Numbered from the stretch's first letter, positions 34,774 through 42,551 are shown. The stretch: DNA of 46,319 nt from an uncultured Lachnospiraceae bacterium (GCA_910588285.1 CAJUQB010000035.1:1-46319); one strand, 5' to 3'. The notes: generated by a model from the letters alone, not told the origin. Program-made: numbers and translations.

Positions 34774-35774
34774 AGCTCTTCCTCGCCGATCACTTCATCC
34801 TCCCTATAGTCGCGGCTCGCTGCCCGGCCCTGCAGCTCGAACCACCGCATGGGTGAAATTCCGGTTCCGGGCCGTTTTACCGTCAGATTCTCCTGGGTAA
34901 AGGGCTGGCCCTTTTGAATTCCGGTTTTGGCCACAATGCTTTTCCGGGCCGCCCTGGCATTTCCTGCCTCCGAGGCGGTAGGCCTCTTCTCCGGACTTCC
35001 CAATGCCCGCTCAATAGCTCGGACTGCCTGAACCATGGCCGTAAGCTCCCCAGGCTCCAGGCTGGCCCGGTGGTCCGGCCCCTCCATGGTCTTGTCCAAT
35101 GTAAAATGCTTTTCCAGCACAACCGCTCCCAATGCCGCTGCACCGATGGGGACCTCAATCCCTAACGTGTGGTCGGAGTATCCCACCGGCAGGCCAAACT
35201 GCCGGCTCAGGGTCTCCATGGCACGCAGGTTCACATCCTCCAGAGGGGTGGGATACTGGGTATTGCAATGGAGCAGCGTGATTTCTTTGGCGCCGCTTTT
35301 TTTCAGCCATTCCAAAGCCTCCCCAATCTCCTCCAGCCGGCACATTCCCGTGGACATCACAATGGGCCAGCCGGTCTGTGCAATCCGGATCAGGTAAGGA
35401 AGGTTCGTAACCTCCCCGGAGGGCAGCTTCCAGAAATCCATCCCCAGCTCCTCCAGAAATGAGATGCTGTCCAGGTCAAAGGGCGTAGACAAAAAACCAA
35501 TCCCCACCTCATTGCAATAGGCCTTCAATTCCCGGAATGCCTCCTGGCTAAGGGCCAGCTTCTGCAGCATATCCAGCTGGCTCTCCTCTCTCCCGGTGGT
35601 CTCCTTCTGGTACTGCGCCTTATCCGCATAGCGGGACACCAGCTTTTCCGGCTGAAAGGTCTGGAACTTGATATAATCTGCCCCGGCTGCCCTGGCCTCT
35701 TCGATCATTTTTTTTGCCAGTGCCACACTGCCATTGTGGTTCACACCGGCCTCTGCAATTATTGTAATATGCAT
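34770..35774 (-). CDS. legI: Nonulosonic acid synthase (NeuB/LegI-like)
   Basis: The product is 334 residues: a TIM barrel (EAGVNHNG at 8-15, STPFD, GYSDHTLG, EKHFTLDK) plus a C-terminal SAF antifreeze-like domain (about 275-330). It condenses the hexose with phosphoenolpyruvate to give the nine-carbon acid. ATG at 35772-35774 starts 38 bases after the acetyltransferase stop. All active-site blocks appear intact. Confidence 0.95.
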   Translation of the reverse strand: MHITIIAEAGVNHNGSVALAKKMIEEARAAGADYIKFQTFQPEKLVSRYADKAQYQKETTGREESQLDMLQKLALSQEAFRELKAYCNEVGIGFLSTPFDLDSISFLEELGMDFWKLPSGEVTNLPYLIRIAQTGWPIVMSTGMCRLEEIGEALEWLKKSGAKEITLLHCNTQYPTPLEDVNLRAMETLSRQFGLPVGYSDHTLGIEVPIGAAALGAVVLEKHFTLDKTMEGPDHRASLEPGELTAMVQAVRAIERALGSPEKRPTASEAGNARAARKSIVAKTGIQKGQPFTQENLTVKRPGTGISPMRWFELQGRAASRDYREDEVIGEEEL

Positions 35775-35812
35775 CCTGCATCCTTTCTATCTGCAATCCT
35801 GACAGACGCTTC

Positions 35813-36517
35813 CTATTCTTCCGCTTCCCTGACTGACGCTTCCGGTTCTTCCTCTGTCCTGGCAGATGTCTTTGACGCCGCCCTGGCCGGAACGCCTACT
35901 GCCACAACACCATCCGGAATGTCCCGAATTACAACGCTGCCGGCGCCTGTCACTACGCTGCTTCCGATACGGATTCCCTGAATCACTCTGGTTCCCATGC
36001 CAATCTCACTGCTGCTTCCCACTGTCACATTGCCGGCCAGCCTGGCATCCGGACTCATGGTAACATAATCCGCCAGCACGCCGTCGTGGCAGACCGCAGC
36101 TCCCATATTTAGAAAATTAAAATCCCCCATTGCAACATGGGTGGATATCCGGCAGTCCATGGAAATAATATTTCCCCGGCCCATCTGCACATCCGGACAA
36201 ATACAGGTATTGGCCAGAATCAGATTGGGAAACTGCAGCCAGGGATTCTCTGACAGCTTCTCTGCAATCCGCCGCCGCAGCCTGCTGCTGCCTACACAGA
36301 TTGCCACCTGGGTCTCCTCCTGCCGGTTCAGCAGATATGTATCATTTCCCAAATATGCATAGGACTGTCCTCCCACCTGAAGGGGATTATCTGCTGCTGA
36401 AATATCTATATAGCCCAGAACCTCCCAGGTACTCTGCCTGCGGTTCAGCTCCTGAATCTGCCACAGAAGCTCCCGCATACAGCCGCCGGAGCCTGCCAAA
36501 ATCAACTTCTTTTCCAT
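35813..36517 (-). CDS. legH: NeuD/LegH-type sugar O/N-acetyltransferase
   Basis: The product is 234 residues. An N-terminal Rossmann-like part with LAGSGGCMREL (sugar-nucleotide-binding fold of the NeuD/PglD group) is followed by hexapeptide repeats of a left-handed beta-helix (about 95-215), ending DGVVAVGVPARA. In the legionaminic route it acetylates the 4-amino group made by LegC. The last 20 residues are a hydrophilic, Glu-rich tail beyond the usual end. It starts seven bases after the ptmE-like stop. Whether it acts on N or O cannot be decided from sequence. Confidence 0.85.
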   Translation of the reverse strand: MEKKLILAGSGGCMRELLWQIQELNRRQSTWEVLGYIDISAADNPLQVGGQSYAYLGNDTYLLNRQEETQVAICVGSSRLRRRIAEKLSENPWLQFPNLILANTCICPDVQMGRGNIISMDCRISTHVAMGDFNFLNMGAAVCHDGVLADYVTMSPDARLAGNVTVGSSSEIGMGTRVIQGIRIGSSVVTGAGSVVIRDIPDGVVAVGVPARAASKTSARTEEEPEASVREAEE

Positions 36518-36524
36518 CCTGCTG

Positions 36525-37598
36525 TCACTCCGCTTTCAGATTCAGCTTTGCTTCCATCCTGCGCATTTCCTCAAATTCTCCCATGTCCAGGAAGGAATCC
36601 TCGCTGATGGGGTACATGCCCACTCTGCGTCCCTGCTTCAGCAGACGATCCGACAGATCCGTCATATGGAAAAAGGTATCCTGTGGGATCTCCTTCAACA
36701 GGTCGGGATTCAGAATATACATCCCTGTATTTACAAAATAGGAAAGCTTCGGCTTCTCCTCCATGGAGAGAATCGCGCCGTTTTCACTGGGATGGATCAC
36801 GCCATAGGGGACCACAATATTTTTCAGTGCCGTAACTATGGTAAGCTCGCTGCCGGATTCTACATGCTGCCGGTAAATATCCTCATAATCCGCGTGGATC
36901 AGGATATCGCAGTTTGTCACAATCAACGGCCGGTCAAAGCTTTTTTCGATCAGGCAGAGGCTTCCCGCTGTTCCCAGCGGTCTCTCCTCCTCCACATAGG
37001 TGATCTGGTAATCATGCCCGTTTTCTGCAAAATAGGATTTAATCATGCTCTTTTTATAATTGACGGTAGCCAGAAATTCCCTTGCCCCGTACTCACAGAA
37101 CTTATGGATAATCCGTTCCATAATGGGAATATCTCCGATGGGAATCAGGGGCTTGGGCAGAATCTTGGTATAGGGGTACAGCCGCGTCCCCTTGCCTCCG
37201 GCCATGATGACCACAGGAACATCGGAAAGGCCCTCCCTCTGCTCCTTCACTGCCTCCGGCACCTCCGCCCGAAACACAATGTCAAGGACATTCCCCTTAT
37301 TTCCCAGAACCGGCAGCGCCGTAATGGTGTGCTTTACCATCATCTCCTGTGCCTGGTTCAGCTCCTTTTTATAGATAAATTTTGGATTTTTATTCATGAA
37401 TCTTGAAACGGGATCCCGCAGGCTTCCGGTCTTAATCAGCCAGCGGCGGATATCGCCGTCTGTCACTGCACCTGTCAGGCGCTGCTGGTCATCTACAATA
37501 AATAAAATTCCACGACATGTGGCATCAATTTGCTGCATGGCTTCCACAACACTGCTGGTTTCCTGCGTCAGGAATCTGCATGTCTCTTCATGCTTCAC
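36525..37598 (-). CDS. ptmE: CBS-domain nucleotidyltransferase (PtmE-like)
   Basis: The product is 357 residues. Two CBS domains (about 1-60 and 62-118) are fused to a sugar-phosphate nucleotidyltransferase with AGGKGTRL (133-140) and LPKPLIPIG. This fusion is the layout of Campylobacter PtmE, which makes GDP-GlcN for the legionaminic pathway. The start is GTG at 37596-37598 with AGGAGG eight bases upstream; a longer reading would run through the regulatory hairpin. It is the first gene of the leg operon, behind a sigma-28-like promoter. Other nucleotidyltransferase substrates are possible. Confidence 0.87.
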   Translation of the reverse strand: MKHEETCRFLTQETSSVVEAMQQIDATCRGILFIVDDQQRLTGAVTDGDIRRWLIKTGSLRDPVSRFMNKNPKFIYKKELNQAQEMMVKHTITALPVLGNKGNVLDIVFRAEVPEAVKEQREGLSDVPVVIMAGGKGTRLYPYTKILPKPLIPIGDIPIMERIIHKFCEYGAREFLATVNYKKSMIKSYFAENGHDYQITYVEEERPLGTAGSLCLIEKSFDRPLIVTNCDILIHADYEDIYRQHVESGSELTIVTALKNIVVPYGVIHPSENGAILSMEEKPKLSYFVNTGMYILNPDLLKEIPQDTFFHMTDLSDRLLKQGRRVGMYPISEDSFLDMGEFEEMRRMEAKLNLKAE

Positions 37599-37621
37599 GT
37601 TCAAAACCTCCTGTTTTCTAC

Positions 37622-37637
37622 GTACCTTCCATGGTAC
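37622..37637 (-). promoter_or_regulatory. CsrA-like hairpin in the leg operon leader
   Basis: On the minus strand GTACC-ATGGAA-GGTAC is a perfect five-pair stem with hexaloop ATGGAA, closed by C-G, so the core reads CATGGAAG (CANGGANG). It sits about ten bases before the AGGAGG of the ptmE-like gene. The same hexaloop occurs at the same relative position before flagellin. Confidence 0.6.
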
Positions 37638-37690
37638 TGACATGTGCACAATTCATACCGCCGCAGCGGCTGATGCAGCACTTATAGTAT

Positions 37691-37718
37691 ATATCGGCCG
37701 ATGGGGCAGAATTGTTGA
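37691..37718 (-). promoter_or_regulatory. Sigma-28 (SigD/FliA)-like promoter of the leg operon
   Basis: On the minus strand the -10 element GCCGATAT (37691-37698) matches the flagellar consensus at all eight positions. TCAA (37715-37718) stands 16 bases upstream as the -35. The start would lie near 37684, giving a leader of about 85 bases that contains the CsrA-like hairpin. Confidence 0.75.
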
Positions 37719-37782
37719 TTGCAAAAATAAGAGAGGCGTGATAATTTCGTGTCTAGAAGCCAAAACGCTGAACGGAAATATT

Positions 37783-38364
37783 TTATAATGCCAGCCGTAA
37801 AAATATTTCATCCTTGTCATCCTGATTGATCCCTAAGTACCTTCTTGTTACCTTGTAGGAAGAATGATTGTAGATTTCTGTCAAAACAGCCGGGTGCACG
37901 CCCTTCTTCCATGCGTGGTATCCAAAGGTTTTCCGCAGGGAATGGCAGCTGATTCCCTCTTCAAAATGAAGCTCCTCAGCCGCATTTTTGATGATCCGAT
38001 AGGCTTGTGAACGGCTTAACGGCAGCTGATCTCCATATCTTCCCGGGAAAATATAAGCCTCTCCATCAATATCCCCCAGGCTTCTCCGATAGGATTCCAA
38101 ACCGGCCACCGCCCCATCGTTAATTGCAATGCTTGTTTTTTTCTGCGTCTTCTGTTCTGTCAGCATAATATGTTTCTTATAATGTCCCTGCTGAAAATCA
38201 TATACCTGCCCCCAGCGCAATAATAACAGATCGCTAATCCGCAATGCGGAATTAATTCCCAGACAAATAAGAGCATAATTCCTGTAGTTGGGCTTCCGTT
38301 TGATATAGAACTCCTTCAACTCCTCTATCTGCCTAATCTCCTTAATTGGTTGCGTTGTTCCCAT
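37783..38364 (-). CDS. Small tyrosine recombinase (FimB/RecV-like)
   Basis: The product is 193 residues, essentially only the catalytic domain of phage-integrase-type recombinases; the N-terminal core-binding domain is missing. The active site is complete: Arg42 (ALRISDLL), a beta-hairpin Lys near 72, His141 and Arg144 (CHSLRKTFGYH), His167 (YNHSSYKV) and nucleophile Tyr176 (RRYLGI). Enzymes of this size (FimB/FimE, clostridial RecV) invert short DNA switches. It sits between the leg operon promoter and mobile-element remnants, near flagellin. I looked for inverted repeats bracketing a promoter and found none convincing, so its target may lie elsewhere. Confidence 0.85.
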   Translation of the reverse strand: MGTTQPIKEIRQIEELKEFYIKRKPNYRNYALICLGINSALRISDLLLLRWGQVYDFQQGHYKKHIMLTEQKTQKKTSIAINDGAVAGLESYRRSLGDIDGEAYIFPGRYGDQLPLSRSQAYRIIKNAAEELHFEEGISCHSLRKTFGYHAWKKGVHPAVLTEIYNHSSYKVTRRYLGINQDDKDEIFLRLAL

Positions 38365-38504
38365 GTGCCTCTTCCTTCCTCTTTTGTAGTTTTATTAAAA
38401 AAACGAAACGGGATTAGCGCTCCTTTTTTCTGTGTATTTACACGCTTTTTAGTAATGGTATTTTAGCAAACTTATCGCTAAACTTCAATGCATGTTACTA
38501 TTTT

Positions 38505-38753
38505 TTTGCGGAACACGCTTTCCGGAGAGGGCCCAACCTTTCCGCTGAACGTATCGAAGCCATGAAAACGGAAATGTCGTCACAATGGCACATAGATGAC
38601 AAGCGCTACCCTTCATGGGCTTTATCCAACAACAACGCAGAAATACACCGGATAAAAGGGCGCGTTGCGGAGCTGACAAAAAAGCAGGCAAGCGGCTTCC
38701 GCTGGTCGCCCAAAGCCGGGGCGTGGCAAAGGCCACTCAACGACAACAGGTAA
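38505..38753 (+). pseudogene. Truncated conjugative-element gene (DUF3560-like fragment)
   Basis: The frame reads AEHAFRRGPNLSAERIEAMK and continues through SSQWHIDDKRYPSWALSNNN and AEIHRIKGRVAELTK. The block around the conserved [YF]PS[WY]AL[ST]NNNAEI motif is typical of DUF3560 proteins carried by Tn1549/Tn916-like integrative conjugative elements of Lachnospiraceae. Similarity stops at KKQASGF and unrelated codons follow to a stop. Both ends are cut, so this is a relic of an element that once lay here. Confidence 0.6.
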
Positions 38754-39027
38754 GAATCAACGCCCTTTTTCATTTTGTGAATAACCTTTCTTTTGGGATT
38801 TTTTGCTGTTCCTGGATATCCTCATTCATGGATGGTTCTTCCTGCATTTTGTATAAATCTCTCTATTTTAGTTCTTATATCCACATTCTCCCTTTATTTG
38901 ATTGGCAGTTATCCTCCGTCAAATTGCCCATAGCCTCAATTATGATGGCAGCATCAAAGCTTTGTAAGCGATGAACCGGTTCTTTTGAACTGCCACTGCC
39001 CCCTTCCCACTGTCAGATGGCATAAAA

Positions 39028-39057
39028 AAGCCCTGAAACATGCTTATCCCAGAGCTT
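39028..39057 (-). terminator. Terminator of the AAA/PD-(D/E)XK gene
   Basis: On the minus strand AAGCTCTG pairs with CAGGGCTT over eight bases (one wobble), with a 14-base loop, followed by six T. It lies about 20 bases after the stop codon of the gene at 39077-40771. Confidence 0.8.
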
Positions 39058-39076
39058 TCCTATAACTGTATTTCTT

Positions 39077-40771
39077 TTATCTTTTTTCTGCCAGCATGAC
39101 CTTACAACGCTTTTTATAACATGCAATCCCGTATTTCAGGATATTTTCTACCCCGTCGTCTTCAAGGTCATCTTCATACTTTGTATATTCGATCTGTTTT
39201 AATGCCTCCTTGCATGCCCCGTCCAGATCTCCGTCATGGGCATACTTTACTTCTATGATGATCCCCATATCCCCGGTATCCGGTTCTGCAAGGATATCCG
39301 CATAACCCTCTCCCATTTCCCGGTTGGAAGAAACGCCCCAACGGTGTTTCACTCCTAAAATTCCAAGCAGAACACCATGATAAAAATTTTCTTTCATCTC
39401 TGTTCTGACGACCGTATCCCGGATACTGATGGTCTTCCTTAAATATTCTGTGAAAATCTTCTCCACATTTTCCGCATCCTCATTCTGCAAAGCATTACAG
39501 AAACGGTTCAGCAGCTCCCCGTCTTCCCGGACGTTCTCCTTAAAGAATTCCATGATCTGCGTCTCAAAAATATCCCGGATTTCCATATTGGGGATCGCCA
39601 GTTTCATCTGCCTGCCTTCTGCCCTCCCACGCTGGGTCAGATAACCGGTAGTAAAAAGAAGGCTCCAGATATTGTCAATGCTCTGGTAAACTTCCGCATA
39701 CGTGAGTTCCTGATGGATCTCCTTTATAATGACTTCCCCTGCCACCAGACGCTCAATCTCCCGTTTGGTCGTCGCATTGGCCGATTCCTGAATGAACCGT
39801 TTCACCGCGTCATTGCTGCTGGTGTTGATCCAATAATTTTCCGGCTGTGCATGAGGCGCGCTTCTGATCCTGTCGCAATGGTTCAGCACATCCCACGGGC
39901 AGTATACCTCTGCATTTCCAAACTGGTAACCGTCATACCATCTTTTTACTTCCTCATAATGATCCATTACCCCATAATACTCCAGAAGGTCTTTCACCTC
40001 TTTGTCTGCAAAACCGAAGTACTCGTCAAAGCGCTCATCTGCAATTGTCAGTACTTTCAGGTTGTTAAGCCCGGTAAAGATACTCTCCTTTGAAATCCGC
40101 AGGCACCCAGTCAACACCGCTAATTTCAGGCTTCTATTCGTCTTCAGCGCCTCTCCAAGCAGGCTTCGGACCAGAGAGAGCATCTGGTCATAATATCCGT
40201 TCGCATGAGCTTTTGCCAATGGGACATCATATTCATCAATCAGCAGGACCACCTTTGTACCATAATGCTTTTCCAGCATCCCCGACAACTGCCTCAAGCT
40301 GCTGCCGAGCGTACCTTCATTCATATTATCATCCAAAAGTTTTCGATATACTGCTTTATCATGTTCATTCAGCTTTTCACTTTCTAAAAGGAAATAGAAC
40401 TTTGCCGCCGCTTCAATGATAATCTGAGCTGCCATTTGATAAGCAATCTCATAGGATCTCGCGTCAATCCCTTTCAGGGAAACTGAAATAACCGGATATC
40501 TTCCCATATGTTCCTCACAGATCCCAGTTTCCCTTGAAATGTCCAGCCCCTCAAAAATACGCTTATCCCCATTCAGTGAGAAAAAGTATTCCAGCATACT
40601 CATATTCAGCGTTTTCCCAAATCTTCTGGGACGGGTGAACAGATTCACTTCTCCCCAGTTGTTAAGGAGTTCCCCGATCAGCCCGGTTTTATCAATATAA
40701 TAAAAATCATCGGAACGAAGTTTTTCAAAATTTTCAATCCCTATTGGAAGTTTCTTCTTTCTCATCTCCAT
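39077..40771 (-). CDS. AAA-ATPase-like / PD-(D/E)XK nuclease-like protein
   Basis: The product is 564 residues. The N-terminal AAA-ATPase_like domain begins LPIGIENFEKLRSDDFYYID and has Walker A RPRRFGKT (47-54) and Walker B VVLLIDEYD (about 174-182). The C-terminal PDDEXK_9-type domain has the nuclease signature YADI...IIIEVKYA. Such proteins occur in many copies in Lachnospiraceae and Bacteroides genomes; their function is unproven, and defence or mobile-element roles have been suggested. An internal ATG two codons later (40763-40765) has better spacing to GGAAAG and may be the true start. It is flanked on both sides by mobile-element fragments. Confidence 0.88.
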   Translation of the reverse strand: MEMRKKKLPIGIENFEKLRSDDFYYIDKTGLIGELLNNWGEVNLFTRPRRFGKTLNMSMLEYFFSLNGDKRIFEGLDISRETGICEEHMGRYPVISVSLKGIDARSYEIAYQMAAQIIIEAAAKFYFLLESEKLNEHDKAVYRKLLDDNMNEGTLGSSLRQLSGMLEKHYGTKVVLLIDEYDVPLAKAHANGYYDQMLSLVRSLLGEALKTNRSLKLAVLTGCLRISKESIFTGLNNLKVLTIADERFDEYFGFADKEVKDLLEYYGVMDHYEEVKRWYDGYQFGNAEVYCPWDVLNHCDRIRSAPHAQPENYWINTSSNDAVKRFIQESANATTKREIERLVAGEVIIKEIHQELTYAEVYQSIDNIWSLLFTTGYLTQRGRAEGRQMKLAIPNMEIRDIFETQIMEFFKENVREDGELLNRFCNALQNEDAENVEKIFTEYLRKTISIRDTVVRTEMKENFYHGVLLGILGVKHRWGVSSNREMGEGYADILAEPDTGDMGIIIEVKYAHDGDLDGACKEALKQIEYTKYEDDLEDDGVENILKYGIACYKKRCKVMLAEKR

Positions 40772-40841
40772 CTCTTTCCACGCTCCTCGTCATCTTCAAA
40801 CTATTTTCTGCCTCAGATTCTGCTCAAATACATTATAGCAA

Positions 40842-40955
40842 CTAAGCAGCCGCATTTCCATAAAAATCTTCCGTTTTCCGCAGCTCCCAATTAGAATGGG
40901 GTTCATATGCATAAGTGATACCGGAACGCTCATCGTACTGTTTCATGAATTCCAT
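40842..40955 (-). pseudogene. N-terminal fragment of a transposase-like protein
   Basis: The ORF has 37 codons with an excellent AGGAGG ribosome-binding site and starts MEFMKQYDERSGITYAYEPH. This resembles the common Lachnospiraceae transposase start M.YIKQYDKRSGVTYVYES.SYWD (IS1634-like, from memory). After SNW the similarity is lost and a stop follows. It is either a degraded transposase end or a small protein derived from one. Confidence 0.55.
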
Positions 40956-41117
40956 TTTCTTCCTCCTATACGATTATGTATGCATTGCAACACATAACCA
41001 CATTAAAAAGTCTTAATCGGCCGTGAATTGTAACCATCTCTGGGTCCGGGAAGATATTCCAGCACCGGAATCATGATTCTGTTGTCCTGCTTTACCCATG
41101 CAATTCATGCAACATTT

Positions 41118-41145
41118 TAACCAAAAAGTTGCGTCCTGCCAATCA
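41118..41145 (+). promoter_or_regulatory. Candidate sigma-28-like promoter of flagellin
   Basis: TAAC (41118-41121), 16 bases, then GCCAATCA (41138-41145) is a partial match to TAAA-N15-GCCGATAT. It uses the same 16-base spacing as the two better flagellar promoters in the window. It would give a leader of about 115 bases. Confidence 0.4.
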
Positions 41146-41191
41146 CAGCTATCCTAGGGGCTGGGGCGGCAGAAGACAATGTAGATCCGAA

Positions 41192-41206
41192 GGGATAGGA
41201 TATCCC
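41192..41206 (+). promoter_or_regulatory. Flagellin leader hairpin with AGGAT loop
   Basis: GGGAT (41192-41196) pairs with ATCCC (41202-41206) around the loop AGGAT, again exposing GGA. It is a second possible CsrA contact in the flagellin leader. A further stem CAGGAT/ATCCTG (41209-41228) overlaps the next hairpin by three bases, so the two are mutually exclusive. Confidence 0.45.
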
Positions 41207-41225
41207 ATCAGGATAAATATCAATC

Positions 41226-41245
41226 CTGCAGCATGGAAGCTGCAG
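41226..41245 (+). promoter_or_regulatory. Flagellin leader CsrA-like hairpin
   Basis: CTGCAGC pairs perfectly with GCTGCAG over seven bases with hexaloop ATGGAA, giving the core CATGGAAG. The Shine-Dalgarno AAGGAGG (41253-41259), itself a GGA site, follows seven bases later. The arrangement mirrors the two-site CsrA control of Bacillus subtilis hag. Confidence 0.65.
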
Positions 41246-41267
41246 TAAATTCAAGGAGGAATTAATT

Positions 41268-42458
41268 ATGGCAATGGTAGTACAGCACAATCTTACAGCT
41301 ATGAATTCTAACCGTCAGTTAGGTATCACCACCAGTTCACAGGCAAAATCATCCGAGAAGTTATCTTCCGGTTATAGAATCAATCGTGCAGGCGATGACG
41401 CTGCCGGTTTGAAGATTTCCGAGAAGATGAGAAGCCAGGTTCGTGGCTTGAACCGTGCATCCACCAACGCACAGGATGGCGTTTCTCTGATTCAGACCGC
41501 TGAAGGCGCTTTGAATGAGGCCCACAGCATTCTGCAGAGAATGAATGAGCTGGCTGTACAGGGCGCGAACGACACCAACCAGAATATTGACCGTGATGCT
41601 ATTAATCAGGAATTGGCAGCTCTGACCGATGAGCTAGATAGAATTTCCGAAACAACACAGTTCAATAAGCAGGGTTTGCTCAATGGTAACTTCAAGAACA
41701 AGAATCTTCAGGTTGGCGCTAATGCAAATCAGAAGATTGCTATTTCCATTGACTGTATGAACGCTACCGAATTAGGACTGGGCAAAGAAAATGTAGTACA
41801 GGGCGGAACAACTCCTATATCAGTAAAATATCAGGGAATGTCCTATACTTATAAGCCCAAGTCTGCTGTATCCAAAAATATGGCTTGCGCGATCGCTTTA
41901 TTTAAGAAATCTGCAAGTGCAAAAATTGGAACATCTACAAACTTTACGGCACAGTACGATGAAGGTACCGGTTCTATTTATTACAAAGCAACAATTGACG
42001 GAAAAGAAAAGCGCTTTATAGCAGCATCCCTTGCATTAAAATGCTATCGGGCAGATCAGCAGGCACAGGTATCAAATGCTATTACGGATGATTTCCAGAA
42101 GTATGTAGTAATATCTACTGCAAATGCTACTGTTTCCAAGGGTGAGTTCCGTTATGGTGCACGTGTAGATGATTACAAGACCGCAAACGAGACCATCACA
42201 AAGGTTCAGGAAGCTATTAACAGAGTATCTACCCAGCGTTCCGCTCTTGGTGCACTGCAGAACAGACTGGAGCATACAATCGCCAACCTGGACAACGTAG
42301 CTGAGAATACCCAGGCAGCAGAATCCCGTATCCGTGATACCGATATGGCTTCTGAGATGGTTGAGTACAGCAAGAACAACATTCTTGCTCAGGCTGGCCA
42401 GTCTATGCTTGCTCAGGCTAATCAGTCGAATCAGGGAGTATTGTCTCTCCTTCAGTAA
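41268..42458 (+). CDS. hag: Flagellin
   Basis: The product is 396 residues and is the filament subunit. Conserved N-terminal (about 1-145) and C-terminal (about 305-396, ending QSNQGVLSLLQ) helical D0/D1 domains flank a variable surface domain (about 150-300). The TLR5-facing stretch LQRMNELAVQ (89-98) is conserved. The central domain contains three cysteines (Cys163, Cys207, Cys259), unusual for flagellins, and many Ser/Thr that could be glycosylated. ATG at 41268-41270 follows AAGGAGG. Downstream genes encode a flagellin glycosyltransferase, and a nonulosonic-acid operon lies upstream. Confidence 0.97.
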   Translation: MAMVVQHNLTAMNSNRQLGITTSSQAKSSEKLSSGYRINRAGDDAAGLKISEKMRSQVRGLNRASTNAQDGVSLIQTAEGALNEAHSILQRMNELAVQGANDTNQNIDRDAINQELAALTDELDRISETTQFNKQGLLNGNFKNKNLQVGANANQKIAISIDCMNATELGLGKENVVQGGTTPISVKYQGMSYTYKPKSAVSKNMACAIALFKKSASAKIGTSTNFTAQYDEGTGSIYYKATIDGKEKRFIAASLALKCYRADQQAQVSNAITDDFQKYVVISTANATVSKGEFRYGARVDDYKTANETITKVQEAINRVSTQRSALGALQNRLEHTIANLDNVAENTQAAESRIRDTDMASEMVEYSKNNILAQAGQSMLAQANQSNQGVLSLLQ

Positions 42459-42495
42459 TTGGCAGAATATTTGGAAACATCATAATAAAGAATTG

Positions 42496-42528
42496 GAAAC
42501 GAGTTGGCAGTTTTGCCAGCTCGTTTTC
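42496..42528 (+). terminator. Terminator after flagellin
   Basis: A stem of about 13 pairs, AAACGAGTTGGCA with TGCCAGCTCGTTT (one G-T), has a GTTT loop and is followed by TTTTCAAATT. It lies about 40 bases after the flagellin stop. Because the T-run is short, some read-through into the next three genes is likely. Confidence 0.7.
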
Positions 42529-42551
42529 AAATTAAAAGAACGGGAGGGCTT

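Larger units (their letters stand above)
38365..39076. other. Region of mobile-element remnants between the recombinase and the AAA gene
   Basis: Next to the recombinase start lie short inverted repeats (TTTAGC/GCTAAA near 38463-38483, and AGTAA/TTACT around them). Then comes a truncated conjugative-element gene (38505-38753), then about 270 bases without a recognisable gene, then the terminator of the AAA gene (39028-39057). A plus-strand frame continuing to 38974 has no family character. Confidence 0.5.
40772..41267. other. Intergenic region upstream of flagellin
   Basis: This stretch holds a transposase N-terminal fragment (40842-40955). A minus-strand reading of about 35 codons ends at 41003 (IPVLEYLPGPRDGYNSRPIK) and looks protein-like, but has no start signal and is probably another fragment. 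The flagellin promoter candidate and leader hairpins follow at 41118-41259. Confidence 0.5.

Noticed and set aside
30660..37598. Pseudaminic acid pathway
   Set aside because: The set contains a NeuC-type hydrolysing epimerase, a LegB-type dehydratase and a CBS-fused nucleotidyltransferase. No PseB- or PseG-type enzyme is visible.
38615..38974. 119-codon plus-strand frame overlapping the DUF3560-like fragment
   Set aside because: It runs in a different frame from the recognisable conjugative-element sequence, has no ribosome-binding site and no family resemblance.
37622..41110. Invertible promoter bounded by inverted repeats for the tyrosine recombinase
   Set aside because: Only short palindromes were found (for example ATCGGCCGAT and TTTAGC/GCTAAA); no pair of matching repeats brackets a promoter in this window.
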